13,312 nucleotides of DNA from Nitrososphaerales archaeon TH5894 (GTDB taxonomy: Archaea > Thermoproteota > Nitrososphaeria > Nitrososphaerales > Nitrososphaeraceae), in assembly GCA_014523485.1 (NCBI GenBank), contig JAATVK010000005.1, positions 1 through 13,312 of the forward strand. Direction: 5' to 3'. Shown here one piece after another: positions 1-6,221 of this stretch (its first letter is position 1; each line of letters starts with the position of its first letter). A program made the translations under genes and the position numbers. The notes under the pieces are model-generated. The model ran no database searches. It was not told the origin of the DNA and worked only from the letters and a program-made list of their open reading frames with translations.

Positions 1-40
1 AACCTTCTTAGGTAATAAAAATATGAAATATGAATTTCCA

Positions 41-445
41 TTAACGTGCATTAGAAAGATCTAATGTAATTTGATTGTTTTCTTTCTTCACAGAATCTAT
101 GGTACCAAAAACATCGGTATCTTCTATTGTAGATGAGGCGTCGACAAAAATAGAATATCTATTTAGATCTTGGGTAGAATTAGATAAGGGAATTATTAAT
201 TGAATTGTTTGATTTTCATTAACTTCAAAGGTAGTTTGATCTTTGGAGATTTCAGAGGCTGTAGACTTGTCTCTCAATTGGGCATTAATGTCCCAAGTTT
301 GTGCTAAAAATTTGTCACCATTAATTAGTTTAACGATTACACTCATTTCAGAATTTTGGGAATAGGTATCAGTAAAAGAAAAAATTGATAAAACTACTAT
401 ACCTATCATTAATGAAATTGTAGAATTATGAAAATTGGGATCCAT
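41..445 (-). CDS. Small predicted secreted protein, function unknown
   Basis: A 134-aa protein that I do not recognise. Residues about 10-24 form a hydrophobic segment followed by a polar stretch (TDTYSQNS), which looks like a Sec-type signal peptide or an N-terminal anchor; there is no twin-arginine motif. The remaining ~100 residues alternate polar and hydrophobic positions, suggesting a small beta-sandwich outside the membrane, and contain N-x-S/T sequons (NQT, NST) that could be N-glycosylated in an archaeon. The ATG at 445 has a good TATA-like box centred about 27 bp upstream, which fits a leaderless transcript starting at or next to this codon. Met13 is an alternative start that would leave the hydrophobic segment at the extreme N-terminus. 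It stands alone, with a 509-base gap upstream. Gene reality is fairly secure; function is open. Confidence 0.65.
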   Translation of the reverse strand: MDPNFHNSTISLMIGIVVLSIFSFTDTYSQNSEMSVIVKLINGDKFLAQTWDINAQLRDKSTASEISKDQTTFEVNENQTIQLIIPLSNSTQDLNRYSIFVDASSTIEDTDVFGTIDSVKKENNQITLDLSNAR

Positions 446-466
446 AAATCTAATAAAATAACCATC

Positions 467-478
467 TATTTATATAAT
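467..478 (-). promoter_or_regulatory. TATA-like box for the secreted-protein gene
   Basis: On the minus strand this reads ATTATATAAATA, centred about 27 bp upstream of the ATG at 445. That spacing is what an archaeal TATA/TBP site needs if transcription begins at the start codon. Confidence 0.55.
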
Positions 479-734
479 TCACTCAAATTTTAGATTCCCT
501 TTTGTAAATTCTTACAATATTTTAGATAAGAATAATTCTTTAATTAATTTCTATTCTTAAATTTTTTGTTCGTAATTAATCAAATTTAGTTGTTACATCT
601 ATCTTTCATAATACATTCATTAATCCTTATAATTCGTTATCATTCAAATAAGTTTTTTCCTTATTGCTGAATTATTTGTATCTATAATATATATACATTA
701 TAAAGAGAATTTTAATATAAATAGTCAATTTCTT

Positions 735-812
735 CTTATGATTTACAACCTACTATTTCAATCTATAATTTGTATGTTTTAGAAAAATAGTAGGTTGTAA
801 CCATTTCATAAG
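735..812. repeat. 78-bp MITE-like inverted-repeat element
   Basis: The outer termini are CTTATGA (735-741) and TCATAAG (806-812), perfect inverted copies. Inside, a 16-bp perfect inverted repeat pairs 743-758 (TTACAACCTACTATTT) with 785-800 around a 26-nt AT-rich spacer. The right arm has a few extra bases (801-805) between its two blocks. The element is flanked on both sides by the 7-mer ATTTCTT (728-734 and 813-819), as a target-site duplication would be. No coding capacity. It could be a non-autonomous mobile element, or a hairpin RNA or terminator whose flanking repeat is coincidental. Confidence 0.5.
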
Positions 813-954
813 ATTTCTTGGCTTTGAACCACTTGCAAATAGTATTCTATTTTAGTGATTTTTATATAACTTCATTTGGATTACAAACCGAAATTAAAAA
901 TATATTAGATATAATTGGTAAATTTTTTATTGTAATATAAATAATCAACATCAA

Positions 955-1440
955 TTGTTTGAAAAAAAAGGAAAAAAAAATTGGAAAGGTGAATATGAGG
1001 ATACTATCTACAAAATTTATGATTGGAATAATAATCTAGCTGGGTATTTCTATCCATTATACAATATACAAAGAATGAGTGAAATGGAAGAGGAAGAAAT
1101 TATCGTGAGAATGAATGAGAATAAAGAAAAAGTACAAGGTGGTCATTTAATGGTTCCATTTTTAAAATTGGATCTTTTAGACATTGATAATTTGAATATA
1201 GATGAGGCTATTTCCCGCTTACAAATCAATATTGAAAGAGCTATTGCCTGGAAAAAATGGATTGAACATAATAAATATAAATTTAATTTAACTCAAAATT
1301 TCGTCAGCACATCTAGAGAAGACAGAAATCTTTTAGCAGTACTTTTTATGATAAATAAAGAAATAATATTGGATGAAAAGAGACTTGTAAAAGAAATTAC
1401 ACCATTACTTGATCAGCTTCATATGGATGAATTGTTATAA
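955..1440 (+). CDS. Hypothetical protein, 161 aa, unrecognised
   Basis: I do not recognise this protein. It is soluble, charged and mostly predicted helical, with a basic lysine-rich N-terminus (EKKGKKNWKGEYED), an aromatic stretch around residues 20-40, an acidic run (EMEEEE, about 43-48) and a helical C-terminal half with W-K-K-W near residue 99. No signal peptide, membrane segment, or metal-binding cysteine cluster is visible. The start is uncertain: the frame is open from 922, the first usual start codon is the TTG at 955, and the first internal Met is near residue 41. TATA-like sequences at 909-916 and 934-942 are about 43 and 17 bp from the TTG, neither ideal. The downstream neighbour is on the other strand, so it is probably transcribed alone. 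Confidence 0.6.
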   Translation: MFEKKGKKNWKGEYEDTIYKIYDWNNNLAGYFYPLYNIQRMSEMEEEEIIVRMNENKEKVQGGHLMVPFLKLDLLDIDNLNIDEAISRLQINIERAIAWKKWIEHNKYKFNLTQNFVSTSREDRNLLAVLFMINKEIILDEKRLVKEITPLLDQLHMDELL

Positions 1441-1851
1441 TTATTCTTTAATGTAACTAGGAATATTTTAGTAAAATTTTTAACCCAATTAAGGACAATA
1501 AGAGATTTGATAAAATGTCCTTCTCCTGTTCCACAAGGTTATTAAATTTACCAAGTTTTTTTAATTCCCATTTTTTTAGTGAAACTTGGTTGTTCCTTGA
1601 AATAACTATTTACATTTGCATACTTAACAACAATAACTAGTCAGAAAGGCTAATTCTTTTATCTATCTCATTATCAGGATTTAAGTGACTCTTTGATATA
1701 TGAATTAATTTAACATATATATTCTGCTAAATTTAAGGCGCTACCCGTTAGAATTTGATAGTTTATTATATGTGAGAAGATGAAGTTTATAGAACCATTG
1801 AAAATGTATTTATATTATAAATATTATAAATATGTCAAGTTTCCTATATAT
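1441..1851. other. 411-base convergent intergenic region
   Basis: This lies between two genes that point at each other, so both 3' ends should terminate here. It has no supportable reading frame. The clearest structure is the inverted repeat at 1550-1590. Near the right end a 9-bp unit (ATTATAAAT) is repeated in tandem at about 1814-1831; I see no gene it would serve as a promoter for. Confidence 0.55.
1550..1590. repeat. Inverted repeat, possible 3'-end hairpin
   Basis: Perfect 9-bp arms ACCAAGTTT (1550-1558) and AAACTTGGT (1582-1590) enclose a T-rich 23-nt loop with T7 runs at 1556-1562 and 1571-1577. Outside them CAAGG (1534-1538) and CCTTG (1595-1599) could add an outer stem. The position about 110 nt past the plus-strand stop, with T runs, suits a transcript end, but the AT-rich background lowers confidence. 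Confidence 0.4.
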
Positions 1852-2376
1852 TTATTTCTTATCTAATTCTATAAACTCATATTTTTTTTTTCCAGTATAA
1901 TAAATTATGACAGATGCTTTTTTGTTTAATTCATCATTTTGTAAATTTCTATGTGCGCTACCCGGGTTAAGTATTTGTGTCCTATTTATTTTTCTACTAT
2001 CTTTTTTATGAGTATGACCACATATCAAAACGTCATAATAATTAGCAAGTATGAATGTTTTTTTTATATCTTCATTTGTTCCATGGTAGATTCCAAATAT
2101 TTCATCCTCAATTCGAAGCTCTCCAAAATCTCCCATAAGCTTCCCACCTATTGTTTTAAAACTTTTAACAAGGCCGAATTTTTCTCCATCATTATTTCCA
2201 AAGACACCCATAAATTTGATATTTTTATTAAGATTTTTAAATTCAAGAACAATACCTGGATATATATAATCGCCTGCATGTATTACGTAGTCTACACCAT
2301 ATTTGTTAAAAATTTTTATTGCTTGTTTCACATTGATGATATCATCATGGGAATCTGATATTACTCCAATTTTCAT
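1852..2376 (-). CDS. YfcE/MJ0936-type metallophosphoesterase
   Basis: A 174-aa calcineurin-like phosphoesterase, close to the usual length of the YfcE/MJ0936 group. The whole dimetal site is visible: D8 and H10 in ISDSHDD, D36 in HAGD, N61-N62-D63 in GNND, H98 in IYHG, and H121/H123 in GHTH, followed by the family's NPGS turn at 137-140. Family members bind two divalent metals (often Mn or Ni) and hydrolyse phosphodiesters or phosphomonoesters in vitro; the cellular substrate is generally unknown, so I give no symbol. It is cytosolic with no signal peptide. The ATG at 2376 places the first beta strand (KIGVISDSH) right at the N-terminus, as in homologues. It is a single-gene unit, divergent from the HAD hydrolase across a region rich in inverted repeats. 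The plus-strand frame that overlaps it is a shadow. Confidence 0.92.
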   Translation of the reverse strand: MKIGVISDSHDDIINVKQAIKIFNKYGVDYVIHAGDYIYPGIVLEFKNLNKNIKFMGVFGNNDGEKFGLVKSFKTIGGKLMGDFGELRIEDEIFGIYHGTNEDIKKTFILANYYDVLICGHTHKKDSRKINRTQILNPGSAHRNLQNDELNKKASVIIYYTGKKKYEFIELDKK

Positions 2377-2447
2377 ATAATAAAAAACAACATAAATATT
2401 TTTATTTTTTATGTTTAGTAATGTAAATATACATTATAAAACTGATT

Positions 2448-2483
2448 CAAATCATAAATTTGATAATTTCAAATTCTGATTTG
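2448..2483. repeat. 36-bp interrupted palindrome
   Basis: Two nested perfect blocks: CAAATCA (2448-2454) with TGATTTG (2477-2483), and AATTTGA (2457-2463) with TCAAATT (2469-2475), separated by a small 2/1 internal loop and a 5-nt apical loop. In all 14 bp pair. It lies 72-107 bp upstream of the phosphoesterase start, so it could be an operator for a dimeric regulator or form a hairpin. Confidence 0.5.
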
Positions 2484-2629
2484 TTAATATTTTACATATA
2501 TTGATTCTTACTATAGATGATTATTTTGTGAGATTATAACATATATTATAAATAGTTGATAATGAATGAAAAATGAAACATCTTAATTCCTTAACTTTGC
2601 TAACCAGTTTAAAAAACTCTAATTATAGA

Positions 2630-2657
2630 TTAAAATCATCTTATATGGTGATTTTAA
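2630..2657. repeat. Short hairpin-forming palindrome
   Basis: TTAAAATCA (2630-2638) pairs with TGATTTTAA (2649-2657), extended inward by one T-G wobble and one C-G pair to leave a 6-nt loop. It lies about 90-115 bp upstream of the HAD start. Confidence 0.4.
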
Positions 2658-2688
2658 AGTAACAACTTAATTATTTAAAATTTATAAA

Positions 2689-2734
2689 TTATGTTTTTTC
2701 TAAATCTAAACTATTAAATAAATAAAAAACATAA
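2689..2734. repeat. Inverted repeat enclosing the HAD-gene TATA box
   Basis: Perfect 11-bp arms TTATGTTTTTT (2689-2699) and AAAAAACATAA (2724-2734) flank a 24-nt interval that holds the predicted TATA box at 2713-2724. The right arm ends 11 bp before the ATG, so a protein bound here would cover the promoter. The arms are simple A/T runs apart from one G/C each, so chance is possible. Confidence 0.4.
2713..2724 (+). promoter_or_regulatory. TATA-like box for the HAD hydrolase
   Basis: ATTAAATAAATA, centred about 27 bp upstream of the ATG at 2746, fits leaderless archaeal transcription. Confidence 0.5.
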
Positions 2735-2745
2735 CTTAAATTTCA

Positions 2746-3444
2746 ATGAAAAAACTATTTTTAATATTTGATTTGGGACAAACATTGATAAATGAATGGA
2801 ACTTTCTAAAATTTTTTGATCAAAAACTTTTAGAATTAATTAATGGATTTGGTGGAAGAATAGATTGGAGAAATTACATCACGTTAAGAAATAATATCAT
2901 AAAAAATCGAATGATTGGAAATGGTGGAATAGAAGAATTAATCATCACTATATGTAGACTTATTCTTCCTATTGGTTATGATAGAATCATTTTAAACAAA
3001 ATATATTCTGATTTATACTATGGGAAAAAAAAATACTTTTGTCTCAATGAGGGCGCAAAAAAAGTTGTCGAAACCCTTTCAAAATCCCACGAGTTAGGTA
3101 TAATTTCTAATCAACCCGAAGAAGCAACAGAACCTTTGATGAGTGCAAATATACTTTCTCTGTTTAATAGAGTTGTTATTCCGTCAAAAATAAAAAATAA
3201 AAAACCTCATGGGAGGTTACTTTTTCAAGATATCAATTTAACAGGTTTTCCAGCTAATAGATGTATAATGATTGGAGATCGTTTGGATCTCGATATTTTA
3301 CCTGCAAATAAGTTGGGAATGAAGACAATAAGATTTACAGATTCGCTTTTTAATATACAATCTGCGAAAATCAAACATGAAATTCCCACATATACTATCA
3401 AAAACTTAGAAGAGATTCCTCATGTTATTAAAGATATTTTGTAA
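2746..3444 (+). CDS. HAD-superfamily hydrolase
   Basis: A 232-aa protein with the four HAD motifs: motif I FDLGQTLI (nucleophile D9), motif II at ISN (S121), motif III lysine in IKNKKPHG (K152 or K153), and motif IV GDRLDLD (D178, D183). Residues about 17-95 form the helical C1 cap between motifs I and II, as in class I HADs such as phosphoglycolate phosphatase and haloacid dehalogenase. Oddly, the position two after the nucleophile, usually the second Asp of DxD in phosphatases or Tyr in dehalogenases, is Gly11. The general acid/base is therefore missing in its usual place, and either chemistry or substrate may differ. The ATG at 2746 puts motif I at residue 9, which is normal. Its 3' end meets the convergent PurP-like gene with a 12-bp gap. 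Substrate unknown. Confidence 0.85.
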   Translation: MKKLFLIFDLGQTLINEWNFLKFFDQKLLELINGFGGRIDWRNYITLRNNIIKNRMIGNGGIEELIITICRLILPIGYDRIILNKIYSDLYYGKKKYFCLNEGAKKVVETLSKSHELGIISNQPEEATEPLMSANILSLFNRVVIPSKIKNKKPHGRLLFQDINLTGFPANRCIMIGDRLDLDILPANKLGMKTIRFTDSLFNIQSAKIKHEIPTYTIKNLEEIPHVIKDIL

Positions 3445-3456
3445 ATTTTAAATCAT

Positions 3457-4554
3457 CTAGGTTACAATCTCTTTAATTCTATCGTTTGAAATAGCATCTT
3501 TTATTTCCATAGCAATTCTCCTTCCCACTCCAAATGTAGTACCATAATAATATTTTGTATAAGGACTTGTAGTGGATAAAATTGGATTTCCAGGAACACG
3601 AAATGATACATCATATACAAAAATATCTAAATCTTTAGTAATAATACTTTGAAGGGAAAAAGGACCTATTATTCCTGGAGGATATTCTTTTTTAACAGCA
3701 TTTACAAATTTATCTCCCATATCAAAGACTTTTCCTAACATTGATTCACGGATGCTAGCAGGAGTGTGTCCTATCTCTATATTTTGTAATTCAATATTTA
3801 ATTCTAATTGTTGTTTTGCTGTAAGAGAGGTTGTAAAATCATTTAGGTCTGTTTGTAATCTTCTTTCTATACCTAAAAATTCAAGATCCTTTTTTATAGG
3901 AGAGTAAAAATAATTAAAATTAAAATAAGTACCAATTATATATTCTTCAATTATTGCAGTTTCTAAATCTGTTCTACTAATTAATCCACTTTTTATCTTT
4001 ATTTCGGTTTTTTCTAAATAATCATTATATGAATTAACAAAGAAAAAAGCGCGCTCCAACTTTCTTTTTGCTTCTTGAACTTTGACAATAGATGGTCCTG
4101 ATATATCATCAGGTTTTTTTAATTGAGGATGTTTAATTTTAGCTTTATTCAACAAGTAGTACTGATTTTTAGGTGCTGTTCTTTCCTCAGCTCTTAAAAG
4201 ATACCTATTCCCAAAAATCGGAATATAAAATTTATTTTCTATGTTGTCATATCCAATGTAGACAGAAAAAGCTCTATGGGCTACCATTAAAACATTCAGA
4301 TCTCGTAGTTTCGTTTGAGAATCGGGATTTATAATATCGATGAATCTATTCAGAACTATTACCGTATTAGATAATCTTTTAAATCTCAAATAAGGCGTTT
4401 CTCTTCCTTTTTGGCAGATACATACATTTTTAATACCTTCATCAATACCTCCATCCATCACTTCAAGTGCTGAATGACTACCCAAAACACCAATGTTGAT
4501 ATTTTTCTTGTCATAATTTTTCACAATATCAACAACTTGAGCTGAATTAATCAT
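3457..4554 (-). CDS. PurP-family ATP-grasp protein (FAICAR synthetase-like)
   Basis: A 365-aa, full-length member of the archaeal PurP family (DUF1246 then DUF1297). PurP makes FAICAR from AICAR, formate and ATP, the penultimate step of archaeal purine synthesis. Recognisable blocks include LGSHSAL (24-30, with the AICAR-site His27), FGNRYLLRAEE (114-124), IEEYIIGTYFNFNYFYSP (202-219), ELLGI/RR-like FLGIERR (226-232), ASIRESMLGKVFDMGDKF (266-283) and PPGIIGPFSLQS (292-303). However, the glycine-rich ATP loop (GARGGRGYF in the M. jannaschii enzyme, from memory) reads EAKRKLERAFF at 161-171. The PHGSF block reads AHRAF (92-96), and SARVDGGTN reads SFRVPGNPI (317-325). It may thus be a divergent paralogue with altered chemistry, and I withhold the purP symbol. 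The gene upstream on the same strand is tatA (61-bp gap). Confidence 0.85.
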   Translation of the reverse strand: MINSAQVVDIVKNYDKKNINIGVLGSHSALEVMDGGIDEGIKNVCICQKGRETPYLRFKRLSNTVIVLNRFIDIINPDSQTKLRDLNVLMVAHRAFSVYIGYDNIENKFYIPIFGNRYLLRAEERTAPKNQYYLLNKAKIKHPQLKKPDDISGPSIVKVQEAKRKLERAFFFVNSYNDYLEKTEIKIKSGLISRTDLETAIIEEYIIGTYFNFNYFYSPIKKDLEFLGIERRLQTDLNDFTTSLTAKQQLELNIELQNIEIGHTPASIRESMLGKVFDMGDKFVNAVKKEYPPGIIGPFSLQSIITKDLDIFVYDVSFRVPGNPILSTTSPYTKYYYGTTFGVGRRIAMEIKDAISNDRIKEIVT

Positions 4555-4615
4555 TATTTATGAAATTTAATAGTATAGATAATAAATTGTTTAAGAAAAA
4601 AATATTTTGTGTATA

Positions 4616-4966
4616 TTAAGCATTTTTATTTTTATTAAGTTCGTTCTCAATAGCTTTCTTCAAAGCTTCGTCATTTTTATCGGTATAATCTATCCTTAGA
4701 GTTTCGGCAATAGATTCTAGTTTTTCTCGTTCAACCTCAGTATTTTCTTTTTTATATTTCTCTAGATCTCGTTTAGCTTCGATCTTAGCTTTTTCAAACT
4801 CTGCTGTAGCCTTCCCAAAAGATTTTGCTAATTCAGGGATTTTTTTTACTCCGAAGAATAATACAACTATAATCACTATAATAAATATCCATTCAAAACC
4901 AAAAGGCATCTGCATCAATAGATTATCTATGGTAATCAAACTTCTTTCTAATATTGTTAGTATCAA
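4616..4966 (-). CDS. tatA: Twin-arginine translocase subunit TatA/TatB family
   Basis: A small membrane protein of the Tat export pathway, which moves folded proteins bearing twin-arginine signals across the membrane; TatA forms the oligomeric pore or patch. The single membrane helix is at about residues 25-38, followed by the FG hinge (38-39), KKIPELAKSFGKA (41-53) as the amphipathic helix, and a charged Lys/Glu-rich tail to residue 116, all typical. The start is uncertain. The frame begins with TTG at 4966, and an ATG at 4915 (residue 18) would give MQMPFGFEW, closer to standard TatA length before the helix. A TATA-like AT stretch at about 4981-4994 would place the transcript start near 4966, and neither start has an obvious Shine-Dalgarno site. 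Divergent from the 105-aa unknown gene, upstream of the PurP-like gene, and away from tatC. Confidence 0.9.
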   Translation of the reverse strand: MILTILERSLITIDNLLMQMPFGFEWIFIIVIIVVLFFGVKKIPELAKSFGKATAEFEKAKIEAKRDLEKYKKENTEVEREKLESIAETLRIDYTDKNDEALKKAIENELNKNKNA

Positions 4967-5058
4967 TAATAATTTAAGTGTTAAATTAATATAGTTACAT
5001 TTTTTTCAATAGATAGGTATTTGTTGAAAAGTCCTATTTTTAATAAAACTAGATAGAC

Positions 5059-5070
5059 ATTAATAATTAT
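5059..5070 (+). promoter_or_regulatory. TATA-like box for the 105-aa unknown gene
   Basis: ATTAATAATTAT, centred about 29-30 bp upstream of the ATG at 5094, consistent with an almost leaderless transcript. Confidence 0.4.
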
Positions 5071-5093
5071 CAGTCAATACTAAATTATCTCTA

Positions 5094-5411
5094 ATGCAAT
5101 ATCATAAAGCTGCATTCCTCGGACAAGAAAGGTCAAGAAAAGCTCAAATGAAATTGTTTGAGTATACAGGATTCTCCATGTTAACATACACAATAAAAAA
5201 AGGAAGTTCTGGCTTTGAACCAGTAGGAGAAGAAATGTTAGTTGGAAGTTTGAACAATGGTAAGGAAATGATTTTATTTATCTGTGATAATGAGGGCTAT
5301 GCAAAAGCCCAATCAAAATCCATGACAATTGAAGACGGTAATAACATAGTAGAAAAAATGATTCTTGATGGTTTTAAGAAATTTGAGGGAGAAATCAAAA
5401 CAGTGATTTGA
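5094..5411 (+). CDS. Hypothetical protein, 105 aa
   Basis: I do not recognise this small soluble protein. It appears to be mixed alpha/beta: a basic N-terminal helix (AAFLGQERSRKAQMKLFEY), strands around SMLTYTI and EMILFICDN, and a C-terminal helix (GNNIVEKMILDGFKKFEG). One cysteine, no signal peptide and no membrane segment. The ATG at 5094 has a TATA-like box about 29 bp upstream, which supports it; Met19 is the next possible start. It is divergent from tatA (127-bp gap) and convergent with the UMP kinase gene. Its balanced protein-like composition and own promoter argue that it is real. Confidence 0.7.
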   Translation: MQYHKAAFLGQERSRKAQMKLFEYTGFSMLTYTIKKGSSGFEPVGEEMLVGSLNNGKEMILFICDNEGYAKAQSKSMTIEDGNNIVEKMILDGFKKFEGEIKTVI

Positions 5412-5490
5412 TAATGACAGTATTATGACATTATTTATGCGATAAGATTCTAAATTGGGTGCATTTATCATGATTATTATTCATTTTTAG

Positions 5491-6210
5491 TCACAATACT
5501 AATTCGGTTCCAATATACTTTTTCCCTAGTACGGTATTAGATATATTTTTGGGATCGGAAAGAATTACTTTTGTTCTAATTTTAGATCTTTCTATTACTT
5601 TTAAAGCTACTATATCCAGTAAATCATATTCACCAGCCATTGTACTTTCTTTTAATATTATATTTAGTAGCTTACCTACTTCAATTTTTTTAAATAATTG
5701 TGCATTTTTATTTTTCCTAGGATCAGAATCATAAATTCCTTTGACGTCAGTTGCATTGATAAATTCAGTTGCTCTTGTCTTTTCTGCAATTAGAGCGGAG
5801 GTAGCATTAGTACTCTGGCCCGGATGTAATCCTCCTGAAACAATTATTTTATTACTTTCAACAAACCTACCTACATCATCTAATGAAATAGGAACTTCAG
5901 GATAAGCATAATGACCCAAAGAAGCAATAAGTAATTTTGCATTTACTCGTGATATAGCTATACCGAGCAAATCTAGGCTTGCTTCATCCAGTCCTAATTT
6001 TCTTGCGAAATTGATATAAAGTCTTGCTATACTTCCACCTCCCGTAATAACTATTAATTGTACATTAGATGTGAGATTAGCTAAAATATCACTATACTGT
6101 TTAAAAATATTGTAATAGTTATTACTGTCTTGGTCATGATTGTCAGATAGACTAAAAATACTTCCACTCAATTTTATTACTATTCGTTTTTTTTGGTGAT
6201 ACTCAACCAA
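5491..6210 (-). CDS. pyrH: UMP kinase, archaeal type
   Basis: A 239-aa amino-acid-kinase-fold protein that phosphorylates UMP to UDP using ATP, feeding UTP, CTP and dNTP synthesis in the cytosol. Family blocks are in order: VIKLSGSIF (11-19) phosphate loop, VITGGGSIARLYI (54-66), LLGIAISRVNAKLL (81-94) and VSGGLHPGQSTNATSALIAE (124-143). These are followed by the nucleotide-binding ATDVKGIYDSDPRK (153-166) and LLDIVALKVIERSKI (197-211). Length matches archaeal PyrH, which lacks the GTP-regulated features of many bacterial forms. The start is a TTG at 6210, only 11 bp after the stop of the upstream HD gene, with AGGG 8-11 bases ahead of it as a weak Shine-Dalgarno; no ATG lies before the first strand. 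Co-transcription with the HD gene is likely. Confidence 0.93.
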   Translation of the reverse strand: MVEYHQKKRIVIKLSGSIFSLSDNHDQDSNNYYNIFKQYSDILANLTSNVQLIVITGGGSIARLYINFARKLGLDEASLDLLGIAISRVNAKLLIASLGHYAYPEVPISLDDVGRFVESNKIIVSGGLHPGQSTNATSALIAEKTRATEFINATDVKGIYDSDPRKNKNAQLFKKIEVGKLLNIILKESTMAGEYDLLDIVALKVIERSKIRTKVILSDPKNISNTVLGKKYIGTELVL

Positions 6211-6221
6211 TTCTATTCCCT

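Larger units (their letters stand above)
446..954. other. 509-base intergenic region
   Basis: Very AT-rich, with no convincing reading frame on either strand and no tRNA-like fold that I can see. It holds the TATA-like box of the minus-strand gene at its left end, a short odd-centred palindrome at 528-540 (AAGAAT-A-ATTCTT), and the MITE-like palindrome at 735-812. Candidate TATA-like stretches for the plus-strand gene at 955 lie at about 909-916 and 934-942, but neither is at the ideal distance. Confidence 0.6.
2377..2745. other. 369-base divergent promoter region with three inverted repeats
   Basis: No reading frame can be supported. It should carry promoters for the phosphoesterase (minus) and HAD hydrolase (plus). 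Three separate inverted repeats lie in it: 2448-2483, 2630-2657 and 2689-2734; the last encloses the likely TATA box of the HAD gene. Confidence 0.6.

Noticed and set aside
819..831. 13-nt exact match (TGGCTTTGAACCA) with about 5209-5221 inside a coding region
   Set aside because: One such match is expected by chance in a window of this size, and the flanks do not agree.
1738..1747. GCGCTACCCG shared with about 1956-1965 in the phosphoesterase gene
   Set aside because: A 10-mer match with no extension; the second copy is explained by the conserved NPGSA codons.
1951..2358. 135-aa plus-strand frame over the phosphoesterase gene
   Set aside because: It lies fully antisense to a gene with every catalytic motif, and its product has no protein-like pattern; it is a shadow. 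The same holds for frames at 5549-5734, 8613-8951, 9825-10079, 12439-12681 and 12503-12700.
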